Shown: positions 11,409-20,336 of the stretch, piece by piece | How positions within the stretch are numbered: the first letter of the stretch is position 1 | How the letters are laid out: each line of letters begins with the position of its first letter | NCBI GenBank assembly: GCA_003142375.1 | Contig: PLME01000019.1 | Span: 88,709 to 152,708, forward strand | Source: Dehalococcoidia bacterium | GTDB taxonomy: Bacteria > Chloroflexota > Dehalococcoidia > GIF9 > UBA5629 | Length of the DNA: 64,000 bases | Direction of reading: 5' to 3' | The notes under the pieces: model-generated | Seen by the model: the letters and a program-made list of their open reading frames with translations, nothing else | Database searches by the model: none | What the model was told of the DNA's origin: nothing | Program-made: the position numbers and the translations under genes

Positions 11409-11548
11409 GCTATTTCACCCGGCATATTCGTAATAAACATTTCTTCCGACCAAGTATATCCTTCCGGACGTATTATGATTAAATTGATTTGCGTCACCTG
11501 CCCAACAGGTGACGCAATCTATCCGAATCTATTTCAGCTACCGTAAGA

Positions 11549-12889
11549 TTACAGGATGGGCAGGTATTTTTTCAGCTCCCACTCTGTAACCTGAACCCGG
11601 TACTGATCACATTCCACTTTTTTGTTCTGTATAAAGGCGTTGAAGAGGTGGTCGCCCAGCGCCTTCTTGACCAGGGAGCTTTTCTCCGTAAGGGCTATGG
11701 CATCGTCCAGGCTGCCGGGCAGCGTCTTGATGCCGCGCTTCTTTCTCTGCTCAGCGCTCATCTCGTAGACGTTCTCCTCGACGGGCGCAGGCGGCTCCAG
11801 TCCCTTTTCGATGCCGTCCAGGCCGGCGGCCAGCATTACGCTGAAAACCAGGTAGGGGTTGCAGGCCGGGTCGGGAGAGCGGTATTCGATGCGCGTGGCA
11901 GTTTCCCGGCCGGGTTTGTATTCGGGCACCCTTACCAGGTCGGCGCGGTTGCGCCTGGCCCACGATACGTAAACGGGCGCCTCGTAGCCGGGAACCAGGC
12001 GTTTGTAGGAGTTGATCCACTGGCTGGTCACCGCGGTGATATCGGGGGCATGCTTGAGAATGCCTGCTATATAGCTCCGGGCGATTTTGGACAGGTGGAA
12101 GGGGTCGCTCTTATCGAAGAAGGCATTGCGTTCGCCTTTGAATAACGATTGATGCACGTGCATGCCGCTGCCGTTTTCCCCGAAGATGGGCTTGGGCATG
12201 AAGGTGGCGTAGACGTTGTTCTCCATGGCGACCTGCTTGACCACCAGCCGGTAGGTCATGACGCTATCGGCCATGGTGAGGGCGTCGGTATAACGCATAT
12301 CGATTTCATGCTGGCTGGGCGCAACCTCATGATGCGAATATTCAATGCCTATGCCCATTTCTTCCAGCGCCAGTACCGACTGACGCCTGAGGTCGACTGC
12401 CATATCCAGCGGCACCAGGTCGAAATAGCCGCCTGAATCCAGGGTTTCCGTGCCCTTGTTATTCTTGAAATAAAAATACTCCAGCTCCGGGCCGACATAG
12501 AAGGTATAGCCGAGATCGGAGGAGCGTTTCAGGTTCTTCTTGAGGATAAACCTGGGGTCGCCCTCGAAGGGCTGGCCGCCCGGCATATAGATATCGCAGA
12601 ACATGCGTCCCACCGACTGTTCTTTGGGCCTCCATGGAAGCAGTTGGAAGGTGTCGGGGTCCGGCAGCGCGATCATGTCGCTCTCATCGATACGGGCGTA
12701 GCCCTCGATGGACGAGCCGTCGAAACCCATGCCTTCTTCCAGGGCTTTTTCCAGTTCCTCGATAGTGATGGAGAAGCTTTTCAGGAAGCCGAGGATATCC
12801 GTAAACCACAGGTTCACGAATTTTACATCGTGTTCCCTGGCCATTTTGAGAACGTATTCTACCGCATCTGCCCTATCTTTGGTCACCAT
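11549..12889 (-). CDS. glnA: Glutamine synthetase type I (copy 1)
   Basis: 446 aa; GFDGSSIEGYARIDESDMIALPD...[12 protein letters not shown]...[15 protein letters not shown]. Confidence 0.96.
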   Translation of the reverse strand: MVTKDRADAVEYVLKMAREHDVKFVNLWFTDILGFLKSFSITIEELEKALEEGMGFDGSSIEGYARIDESDMIALPDPDTFQLLPWRPKEQSVGRMFCDIYMPGGQPFEGDPRFILKKNLKRSSDLGYTFYVGPELEYFYFKNNKGTETLDSGGYFDLVPLDMAVDLRRQSVLALEEMGIGIEYSHHEVAPSQHEIDMRYTDALTMADSVMTYRLVVKQVAMENNVYATFMPKPIFGENGSGMHVHQSLFKGERNAFFDKSDPFHLSKIARSYIAGILKHAPDITAVTSQWINSYKRLVPGYEAPVYVSWARRNRADLVRVPEYKPGRETATRIEYRSPDPACNPYLVFSVMLAAGLDGIEKGLEPPAPVEENVYEMSAEQRKKRGIKTLPGSLDDAIALTEKSSLVKKALGDHLFNAFIQNKKVECDQYRVQVTEWELKKYLPIL

Positions 12890-12981
12890 AATACCTCCTT
12901 ACGCAGTGTTTGTGTTTGGCTAATCAAAACACAATTTACAGGCAAAGTCAAAATACCCGCTTTACCTTAAATTATATGAAA

Positions 12982-13016
12982 CAGGGCGGCACCGGTGAAG
13001 GAACCGTGCCGCCCTG
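12982..13016 (-). terminator. Hairpin terminator downstream of glnA copy 2
   Basis: 11-bp stem CAGGGCGGCAC/GTGCCGCCCTG in the glnA-glnA intergenic region, followed on the minus strand by TTTCATATAATTT. Confidence 0.55.
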
Positions 13017-13038
13017 AAAGCAAAGCCGTGATTACAGT

Positions 13039-14493
13039 CTAGATATCGAAGTACAGGTAGAACTCGTGGGGATGAGGCCTTAGCCTGACCTCGTCAATTT
13101 CCTTGGTTCGCTTGTAATTGATCCATGTGTCAATCAGGTCCTGGGTGAATACGCCGCCCTTCAGCAGGAACTTGTGGTCCTTTTCCAGGGCGTTGATGGC
13201 CTGTTCCAGCGACCCCGGAACGGTCTTCAATTTCTTTGCTTCTTTGGCACTGAGAGTATAGGTGTCCTTGTCGAACGGCAGTCCCGGATCGATCTTGTTT
13301 TCGATGCCGTCCAGTCCGGCCATCAGCAGAGCGGACAGGGCCAGGTAGCCGTTGCAGGTTGAATCCGGGGGCCTGAATTCAATTCTCTTGGCCTTGGGGT
13401 TCTCGGAGTACATGGGGATGCGGACGGCTGCGCTGCGGTTACGGGCCGAGTATACCAGGTTGACGGGAGCTTCAAAGCCGGGCACCAGCCTCTTGTAGGA
13501 GTTTGTCGAAGGGGAGCAAATGGCGCAGAGCGCCTCAGCATGTTTAAGAAGGCCGCCGATGTAATATTTAGCAGTCTGACTGATCAGGGCATAGCCTTTG
13601 GGATCGAAGAACACATTTTTGCCGTCTTTGAAAAGGCTCTGGTGAACGTGCATGCCGGAGCCGTTATCCTGGAACAGCGGTTTCGGCATGAAAGTCGCCA
13701 CCCTGTTATGTTTGCGGCAGACGTTCTTGATGACATATTTGAACCACAACATCTGGTCCGCCATCTTGAGCAGGTCCTTGTACTTCATGTCGATCTCGCA
13801 CTGGCCTGCAGTAGCAACCTCGTGATGATGCACTTCAATTTCAAGGCCAACTGAAGCCATGACCTGAACGATCTCGGACCTGAGGTCCTGCAGTGAATCG
13901 GTCGGCGGCACAGGGAAATAGCCTTCCTTGTACCTGGGCTTGTACGCCAGGTTCGGCTTCTCGTCTTTGCCCGAGTTCCAATCTGCTTCAACAGAGTCTA
14001 CGAAATAATAGCCGCTCTTATGGTCCTGGTCGAAGCGGACATCATCGAAAATAAAGAACTCTGCTTCGGGGCCGCAGTAGCAGGTATCGGCGATGCCCGT
14101 GGATTTCAAATACTGGGCCGCCTTTTTAGCTATGTATCTCGGGTCCCTGGTATAGGGTTGCTTGGCGACCGGGTCGAAAACGTCGCAGATGATGCTAAGA
14201 GTGGGGTGTTCGCAGATAGGATCGATGATGGCGGTTTCCGGGTCGAGCTTAAGGATCATGTCGCTTTCCTGGATCTCCTGGAAGCCGCGAATGCTGGAGC
14301 CGTCGAAGCCTATGCCCTCGGTCCAGATTCCCCCTTTCGCCCCATCAGGATCGTCTATCCCAATTTCGCCTGGGGTAATGGTGAAATGCTGCCACAGACC
14401 GGGCAGATCGAGGAACTTCAGGTCGATGAACTTGATGTTTTCATCCTTGACCTTTTTAAGAATTTTTTCGGGTGTCATTTTTTCGGGTGCCAA
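13039..14493 (-). CDS. glnA: Glutamine synthetase type I (copy 2)
   Basis: 484 aa; [25 protein letters not shown]...[20 protein letters not shown]...[12 protein letters not shown]. Confidence 0.96.
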   Translation of the reverse strand: MAPEKMTPEKILKKVKDENIKFIDLKFLDLPGLWQHFTITPGEIGIDDPDGAKGGIWTEGIGFDGSSIRGFQEIQESDMILKLDPETAIIDPICEHPTLSIICDVFDPVAKQPYTRDPRYIAKKAAQYLKSTGIADTCYCGPEAEFFIFDDVRFDQDHKSGYYFVDSVEADWNSGKDEKPNLAYKPRYKEGYFPVPPTDSLQDLRSEIVQVMASVGLEIEVHHHEVATAGQCEIDMKYKDLLKMADQMLWFKYVIKNVCRKHNRVATFMPKPLFQDNGSGMHVHQSLFKDGKNVFFDPKGYALISQTAKYYIGGLLKHAEALCAICSPSTNSYKRLVPGFEAPVNLVYSARNRSAAVRIPMYSENPKAKRIEFRPPDSTCNGYLALSALLMAGLDGIENKIDPGLPFDKDTYTLSAKEAKKLKTVPGSLEQAINALEKDHKFLLKGGVFTQDLIDTWINYKRTKEIDEVRLRPHPHEFYLYFDI

Positions 14494-14603
14494 TAGTTTC
14501 CTCCTTTATTTTTCTAAGCTAAACAGATTCGAGTGCGGGAACTCCGGGAGGAGATTCACAGAACCTATCTGTTTATTTATAAAGGTCAATTTAGCGCCGA
14601 AAT

Positions 14604-14619
14604 GTTACAAACAGATTAA
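14604..14619. promoter_or_regulatory. GTTAC-n6-ATTAA element upstream of glnA copy 2
   Basis: GTTACAAACAGATTAA; minus strand TTAAT-CTGTTT-GTAAC, similar to the amt1 upstream element. Confidence 0.4.
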
Positions 14620-14667
14620 ATAATGTCGAAAATTTCAAAAATCAGGACGAAAAATATAAAAATTGGA

Positions 14668-14695
14668 GGGGATGGCCGCCGTTTTGGTCATCCCC
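14668..14695 (-). terminator. Hairpin terminator downstream of amt copy 1
   Basis: GGGGATGGCC...GGTCATCCCC stem (one G-T pair), followed on the minus strand by TCCAATTTTTATATTTTT. Confidence 0.6.
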
Positions 14696-14736
14696 ACCCC
14701 CGGTTTTCAAGGATTTTCCATAAATTTAACGGCGTT

Positions 14737-15966
14737 TTATGAAAGCCCGCCGTAAGCCCTTTCGCCGTGCTGCGATATATCCAGGCCGACCATCTCCTCT
14801 TCGTTCCTGACGCGCAGGCCGAAGGTGGCGTCCACCACCTTGGCGATAACCCAGGTGAAACCGAAAGAGTAGCCGGCGGTGACTGCTATGGCCAACATTT
14901 GTATCAGAACCTGCATGCCGTTGCCGTCGATGAGGCCTGACTTGCCGCCAATGGCGGCGGTTGCCAGAATTCCCGTAGCCAGCATGCCGACCGTACCGCC
15001 TATGCCGTGGCAGGCAAATACGTCCAGGGACTCGTCTATCTTGTTGGACCTGCTCCTCCAGAGCATCACATAGTACGAGATAACGGCAGTTACGATGCCG
15101 ATGGGTATGGCAGCCATGGGATGAATGAAGCCGGAGGCCGGCGTTACGGTTGCGAGGCCTACCACCGCTCCGGTAGCAACACCCAGCACAGAAGGCCTGC
15201 GGTGTATCCAGCCCAGGATAAGCCAGGTTATGGCGGCTGAGGCGGCTGCAAAGTTGGTGGAGGCGAAGGCGCTGGCTGCCAAGCCGCCGGCGCTGAGTGC
15301 GCTGCCGGCGTTAAACCCGAACCAGCCGAACCACAGCAGGGCCGTGCCCAGCACTACGTAGGGAATGCTGTTGGGCTCCATGGTCTCCCTCTCCTCAAAA
15401 CCCCTTCTGGGGCCCAGCACCATGGCGATGGCCAGGGCTGCGAAGCCGGCGTTGATGTGAACCACCGAGCCGCCTGCGAAGTCCAGCACGCCCAGGTTTG
15501 CCAGCCAGCCGCCGCTGCCCCATACCCAGTGGGCGATCGGGCAGTAGACCACCGTAAACCATATGGCGGAGAAAATCAGCAAAGCGCTGAACCTTATGCG
15601 CTCCACAACGCCGCCCGTAATAAGCGCCACCGTAATGATGGCAAAGGTAGCCTGGAACATCATGAAGAGGAAATGTGGAATGGTTGTTGCGTAAATATCG
15701 GAGGGGGCCATGCCCACATTCATCAGCCCTGCCCACTGCAGCCCGCCGAAGAGTCCTTTAAAATCGGGCCCGAAGCTAACACTGTAACCGTAGAAGGCCC
15801 AGAGGATGGAGATCAAGCCCAGCATTACGAAGCTCATCATGAGGGTGGAGAGAAGATTTTTCTGGCGGACCATGCCGCCGTAGAAGAAGGCCAGGCCGGG
15901 GGTCATCAGCATCACCATTGCCGTGGCTACCAGCATCCATGCCGTATCGCCTGAGTTAATCTGCAC
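14737..15966 (-). CDS. amt: Ammonium transporter Amt (copy 1)
   Basis: MQINSGDTAWMLVATAMVMLMTPGLAFFYGGMVRQKN; GTG start with AGGAGG Shine-Dalgarno. Confidence 0.96.
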   Translation of the reverse strand: MQINSGDTAWMLVATAMVMLMTPGLAFFYGGMVRQKNLLSTLMMSFVMLGLISILWAFYGYSVSFGPDFKGLFGGLQWAGLMNVGMAPSDIYATTIPHFLFMMFQATFAIITVALITGGVVERIRFSALLIFSAIWFTVVYCPIAHWVWGSGGWLANLGVLDFAGGSVVHINAGFAALAIAMVLGPRRGFEERETMEPNSIPYVVLGTALLWFGWFGFNAGSALSAGGLAASAFASTNFAAASAAITWLILGWIHRRPSVLGVATGAVVGLATVTPASGFIHPMAAIPIGIVTAVISYYVMLWRSRSNKIDESLDVFACHGIGGTVGMLATGILATAAIGGKSGLIDGNGMQVLIQMLAIAVTAGYSFGFTWVIAKVVDATFGLRVRNEEEMVGLDISQHGERAYGGLS

Positions 15967-16059
15967 ATTAACCTCCTATTCAGTTTATAAAACCAAATAA
16001 GAAGCTAATCTGCACATCAGCTTCCTTTCAGTTCCTTGAAATTAATATAGCGGCTAATT

Positions 16060-16086
16060 GTTACAAATAAATTACGTTATAATTCA
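16060..16086. promoter_or_regulatory. 11-bp-phased GTTAC-like repeats upstream of amt copy 1
   Basis: GTTAC-AAATAA-ATTAC-GTTATA-ATTCA. Confidence 0.5.
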
Positions 16087-16149
16087 CCGATAGGGAATAG
16101 AGAGGGGATGCCCGGTGCAGCGGGCATCCCGACCCAGGATGGCAGCGCG

Positions 16150-16497
16150 CTATTTAGCGTTTAAGCAAGCTTCGCCAGCGTCGCTGGTCCTGACCCTGTA
16201 AGCATTTTCGACCGGCAGGACAAAGATCATACCGTCGCCCTCCCTGCCTGTCTTGGCCGCCTGGCATATAATACCGATAGCCAGCTGGCATTCTTCATCG
16301 GACAGCACAAGCTCGATCTTGACCTTGGGCAGGAAATCCACTCGGTACTCGCCGGCACGCCATTGAAGTGCGATTCCCTTTTGCCTGCCGCGTCCGTTGA
16401 CATTGGTTACCGTCATGCCCAGCATTCCGTGATCAGCCAGGGCGTCCTTGACTGCGGCCAGTTTTTCAGGACGGATAATAGCTTCGATTTTTTTCAT
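16150..16497 (-). CDS. glnB: Nitrogen regulatory protein PII
   Basis: MKKIEAIIRPEKLAAVKDALADHGMLGMTVTNVNGRGRQKGI...KTGREGDGMIFVLPVENAYRVRTSDAGEACL. Confidence 0.95.
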   Translation of the reverse strand: MKKIEAIIRPEKLAAVKDALADHGMLGMTVTNVNGRGRQKGIALQWRAGEYRVDFLPKVKIELVLSDEECQLAIGIICQAAKTGREGDGMIFVLPVENAYRVRTSDAGEACLNAK

Positions 16498-17723
16498 TAT
16501 GAGACACCTCCATAAGCGTTTTCGCCATGCTGAGATATATCAAGCCCGACGGACTCCTCTTCCTCTTTGACCCTTAGGCCCATGGTGGCCTTGAGGGCTT
16601 TGGCCAGCAGCCAGGATACGACGAAGGAATAGGACATGACGGCTGCAATAGCAGCTAATTGTATAAGGACCTGTTTCCAGTTGCCGTCGATCAGGCCGGA
16701 GCCGGCGGCATTGACGGAAGCCGTGGCGAATATCCCGGTGGCCAGTGCGCCCCACGCCCCGCCCATGCCGTGGCAGGCAAAGACGTCCAGTGATTCATCC
16801 ACCCTGTTGGCCTTTGATCTCCAGACCATAACGTAGTAGGAGATGATCGAGCCTATGGCGCCAATAGGGATGGCAGCCCAGGGCTGCACGAAGCCGGCGG
16901 CCGGTGTAATAGCTACCAGGCCTACTACCGCACCCGTGGCAGCGCCCAGCACCGACGGCCTGCGATGTACCCATCCCAGAATCATCCAGGTGAAGCCTGC
17001 CGAAGCTGCTGCAGTATTGGTGGTGACAAAGGCGCTGGACGCAAGTCCACCCGCCGTTAAAGCGCTGCCGGCGTTGAACCCGAACCAGCCGAACCAGAGT
17101 AAAGCAGCTCCCAGCACTACATAGGGTATATTGTTGGGCTCCATGGACTCGCCCTCTTTAAAACCCTGGCGGGGTCCCAGCACCCAGGCTAGAGCCAGGG
17201 CCGAGATACCTGCGTTGACGTGAACAACCGTGCCGCCGGCGAAATCGAGGGCGCCAAGCTGCGCCAACCAGCCGCCGCTGCCCCATACCCAGTGTGCGAT
17301 CGGACAATAGACCAGCGTAAACCACAGTGCGGCAAAGGCCAGCAGTGCGCCGAACTTGATGCGTTCTACTACGGCGCCTGTCCACAAAGCCACAGTGATG
17401 ATGGCAAAGGCGCCCTGAAAGGCCATGAAAGCCAGGTGCGGCACAGTAACGGCATAGATTGTGGAGGCGGCCTGTCCCACTCCCATCAGCCCGAACCATG
17501 CAAAGTTACCGGTCAGGCCTTTAACATCCGGCCCGAAAGCCATCGTATAGCCGTAAATTACCCAGAGCACGGAAATCATGCAGAGGATAGCGAAACTCAT
17601 CATTATGGTCGAAAGAAGGTTCTTTTTTCTGACCATCCCGCCGTAAAAGAAGGCGAGGCCGGGCGTCATAAGGATCACAAGCGCTGTGGAAATGAGTAAC
17701 CAGGCAGTATCGCCCGAATTCAT
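16497..17723 (-). CDS. amt: Ammonium transporter Amt (copy 2)
   Basis: MNSGDTAWLLISTALVILMTPGLAFFYGGMVRKKN; overlaps glnB by 1 nt. Confidence 0.96.
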   Translation of the reverse strand: MNSGDTAWLLISTALVILMTPGLAFFYGGMVRKKNLLSTIMMSFAILCMISVLWVIYGYTMAFGPDVKGLTGNFAWFGLMGVGQAASTIYAVTVPHLAFMAFQGAFAIITVALWTGAVVERIKFGALLAFAALWFTLVYCPIAHWVWGSGGWLAQLGALDFAGGTVVHVNAGISALALAWVLGPRQGFKEGESMEPNNIPYVVLGAALLWFGWFGFNAGSALTAGGLASSAFVTTNTAAASAGFTWMILGWVHRRPSVLGAATGAVVGLVAITPAAGFVQPWAAIPIGAIGSIISYYVMVWRSKANRVDESLDVFACHGMGGAWGALATGIFATASVNAAGSGLIDGNWKQVLIQLAAIAAVMSYSFVVSWLLAKALKATMGLRVKEEEESVGLDISQHGENAYGGVS

Positions 17724-17768
17724 AGTACACCTCCTTGAAGTTTATACGAGGAAGTTTAAAGGAGGCCT

Positions 17769-17806
17769 GTTTCGGGATTATTACGGGGATGTTAACTTTG
17801 TGTTAC
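17769..17806 (-). promoter_or_regulatory. GlnR-like box array upstream of amt copy 2
   Basis: Minus strand: GTAAC-ACAAAG-TTAAC-ATCCCC-GTAAT-AATCCC-GAAAC; four pentamers at exact 11-bp spacing, 46-83 nt upstream of the amt2 start. Confidence 0.65.
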
Positions 17807-17815
17807 AGGATGGGG

Positions 17816-18502
17816 TTAACTTTTGGTGGGGGAATCTTTGAACTTGTAGCCTATATTCCTGACGGTATCAACGAAGGCATGCTCCGGGTCTTCTATCTTG
17901 CTGCGCAGCCTGCGGATGTGGACGTCCACCGTGCGGTCGCCGCCGTAGTAATCGTAGCCCCAGATTTCGTTGAGCAGCGCTTCACGCGTAAAGACCTTTC
18001 CCTTGTTGGTGGCCAGCAATTTCAGCAGCTCATATTCTTTGAAGGTCAGCGCCAGCAGCCTGCCCCCCAGCTCCACTTCACACCTGATGGGGTCGATGGT
18101 CAGGTCCCCTACCTTTATTATAGTCGCTTCGTTTTCTCTGTTGACCCTGCTGACCAGCCTGCGTATCCTGGTGGAGAGCTCATCCAGGTTCCAGGGTTTC
18201 ATGATGAAATCATCCAGACCCTGCTCGCCGACGACCGTGTGCAGGGTTGGAGTGGAGATAAGTGCGATCACAGGGAGCAGCCGCCTCAATTTGAGCTTCC
18301 TGAACCATTTCCAGGCCGAATCGCCGTGGGCCGAGATGGCGGATACGTCGACCAGGGCAATATTGAAGAATTGGCGCTGGTCCTGCTCGATCACGTCATC
18401 GGCATAGACGCAGGCGGTGCAGGAAAAGCCCAGCCGGCTGAGGCCTGCGCTCAGGTCCTTCACCCGGTCCATCTCGTTGGTAACTAATAAAATGTTGTAC
18501 AT
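17816..18502 (-). CDS. OmpR-family response regulator (winged HTH), GlnR-like by context
   Basis: MYNILLVTNEMDRVKDLSAGLSRLGF...LALTFKEYELLKLLATNKGKVFTREALLNEIWGYDYYGGDRTVDVHIRRLRSKIEDPE. The receiver looks atypical. Start set at internal ATG. Confidence 0.88.
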   Translation of the reverse strand: MYNILLVTNEMDRVKDLSAGLSRLGFSCTACVYADDVIEQDQRQFFNIALVDVSAISAHGDSAWKWFRKLKLRRLLPVIALISTPTLHTVVGEQGLDDFIMKPWNLDELSTRIRRLVSRVNRENEATIIKVGDLTIDPIRCEVELGGRLLALTFKEYELLKLLATNKGKVFTREALLNEIWGYDYYGGDRTVDVHIRRLRSKIEDPEHAFVDTVRNIGYKFKDSPTKS

Positions 18503-18516
18503 AAATAAAGGTTTTA

Positions 18517-19518
18517 TTATATCAGTTCGTTGAATGGACGCAGCCTGGTTACATCCATCACTCCGCACATAGCCCGGTTGCTTACATGGATACCTGCTTC
18601 GGCTGCCGCAGCCGCAGGATTCAGGCCGCTAAGCGTAATCAGCCCGGCCTTTTCAGGATTATAGGGTATCTCGCATATCTTATCGCCGGGCCTGGCCAGC
18701 ACGGCGAAGCTGATCAGGCCGCTGCTCTTCAAACGCTGAAGCAGTTCGTCTGCTTTGCCGACCGAGAGCATGGGTATTTCATGATAGCCCGCCAGCACTT
18801 TGCCATCGCCGCTGGCAGCCGCATGTATCACATCTGTCATATTTCCGGCTATGAATATATCGGACGGGTCTATGGTGGAACCCGAGAATTCGATGAGGTC
18901 GATAAACCTGAAGGGCTGGCCCTCTCTGATCTGAAGCAGTCCGCCGAAGCGTGCGTGGGCAGGGATGCCCGCTTTCAGCAGGCAGCCGTTGACAGCTACG
19001 CTGCAAACAGTGGCGAAACCTATCTTGCCCGCCGGCACGAGGGTATCTCCCAGGTTGTTGCCTTCGGCGGCTACGGCTACCATGCCGGACGAGCAAAGCC
19101 CGGACTCGAAGACGCCTTTCATGGCCTTCAAGGCCTTCGAGTAATCTTCCCTGGCGATGAGCCAGGCGTCTATGGGTATCCTGCCGGTGGATGAGCGCAA
19201 GCCCACGTTGGTCTGGTAAGCCAGCCGCTCAATCTTGGTTCCCACGAATCCTATCTTGTCGGTTACCAGGCAGTTCCTCAATTCCTCCAGCCCTGCCACC
19301 GTGATCGTGCGTCCGTCCTTGCGGCCCACGGTGCGCGTCAACCCGCGTCCGTCCATAATTTTCAGGTGATAGCGCACAGCCCTTTCACCCAGGGATATGC
19401 CCTGCTCTTCCAGAAGGGTGGAAATATTCCGGCTGCCCAGTGGACCGGGCGAGTCGCTGAGGATTTTGAGAATGGCGGTGGTCTTCCTGTCTACTTCACG
19501 CGTTTCCTGTCCTAGCAT
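18517..19518 (-). CDS. NrpR-like transcriptional repressor (HTH + DUF128/NRD domain)
   Basis: HTH: KTTAILKILSDSPGPLGSRNISTLLEEQGISLGERAVRYHLKIMDGRGLTRTVGRKDGRTIT; then a DUF128-like domain (GFVGTKIERLAYQTN...NPAAAAAEAGIHV). Confidence 0.85.
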   Translation of the reverse strand: MLGQETREVDRKTTAILKILSDSPGPLGSRNISTLLEEQGISLGERAVRYHLKIMDGRGLTRTVGRKDGRTITVAGLEELRNCLVTDKIGFVGTKIERLAYQTNVGLRSSTGRIPIDAWLIAREDYSKALKAMKGVFESGLCSSGMVAVAAEGNNLGDTLVPAGKIGFATVCSVAVNGCLLKAGIPAHARFGGLLQIREGQPFRFIDLIEFSGSTIDPSDIFIAGNMTDVIHAAASGDGKVLAGYHEIPMLSVGKADELLQRLKSSGLISFAVLARPGDKICEIPYNPEKAGLITLSGLNPAAAAAEAGIHVSNRAMCGVMDVTRLRPFNELI

Positions 19519-19542
19519 CGTTCCTCCGGAGTCTTCCCTGCG

Positions 19543-20310
19543 CTAACTGCGGATGGGGATACCCCTCCCGGCCAGATATTCTTTTACCTGTTTAATCGAG
19601 TATTCCCGGTAGTGGAAGATACTGGCGGCGAGCACGGCATCTGCTTTGCCGACGGCCAGCGCTTCGTAGAGATGCTCCAGCGTGCCTGCTCCGCCGGAGG
19701 CGATGACCGGGACATTGACCATCTCACTGACCGCACGGTTCAACTCGTTGTCGTAGCCTGCCTGGTGCCCGTCGGCATCCCAGCTTGTCAGCAAAATCTC
19801 GCCGGCGCCCATTTCGACCGCCTGTTTAATCCACTCCAGAGCGTCGATGCCGGTCGGCCTGCGTCCGCCGTGGGTGCAGACTTCCCATCCCGCTTTGTCT
19901 TTTCCGCGTATGCGTTTGGCGTCCACGGCCAGCACCATGCACTGCCGGCCGAAGATGGCCGCGCCTTCCTTCAGCAGCTCGGGCTTATGCACCGCAGCCG
20001 TATTTATCGAGACCTTATCGGCTCCCGCCAGCAGCATGCGGCGCATATCGCTGATCGAGCGCAGGCCCCCGCCCACACACAGCGGGACAAATACCTGTTT
20101 GGAAACCTTCCGGACGACTTCGACCATGGTATCGCGTGCCTCCGGTGTGGCGCCGATGTCCAGGAACACCAACTCGTCGGCGCCTTCCTGGTAGTAGAAG
20201 GCCGCCTGTTCCACCGGATCGCCGGCGTCGCGCAAATTAGTGAAGCTGGTGCCCTTGACCACGCGTCCGGCCGTCACATCCAGGCAGGGTATGATTCGCT
20301 TGGTTAACAT
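19543..20310 (-). CDS. hisF: Imidazole glycerol phosphate synthase subunit HisF
   Basis: [52 protein letters not shown]. Confidence 0.98.
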   Translation of the reverse strand: MLTKRIIPCLDVTAGRVVKGTSFTNLRDAGDPVEQAAFYYQEGADELVFLDIGATPEARDTMVEVVRKVSKQVFVPLCVGGGLRSISDMRRMLLAGADKVSINTAAVHKPELLKEGAAIFGRQCMVLAVDAKRIRGKDKAGWEVCTHGGRRPTGIDALEWIKQAVEMGAGEILLTSWDADGHQAGYDNELNRAVSEMVNVPVIASGGAGTLEHLYEALAVGKADAVLAASIFHYREYSIKQVKEYLAGRGIPIRS

Positions 20311-20336
20311 CTCATATACCTTTATTTATTATCCTG

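Noticed and set aside
14543-14562. Possible NrpR operator GGAACTCCGGGAGGAGATTC upstream of glnA2
   Set aside because: Does not fit GGAA-N6-TTCC; contains only an odd CTCCGGGAG palindrome.
16105-16130. Strong hairpin GGGATGCCCG/CGGGCATCCC after glnB
   Set aside because: A real inverted repeat, but without a T-tract on the minus strand I cannot call it a terminator rather than a processing or attenuation structure.
17735-18487. 250-aa plus-strand ORF antisense to the OmpR-type regulator
   Set aside because: Mirror of a confident winged-helix response regulator; no domain recognised.
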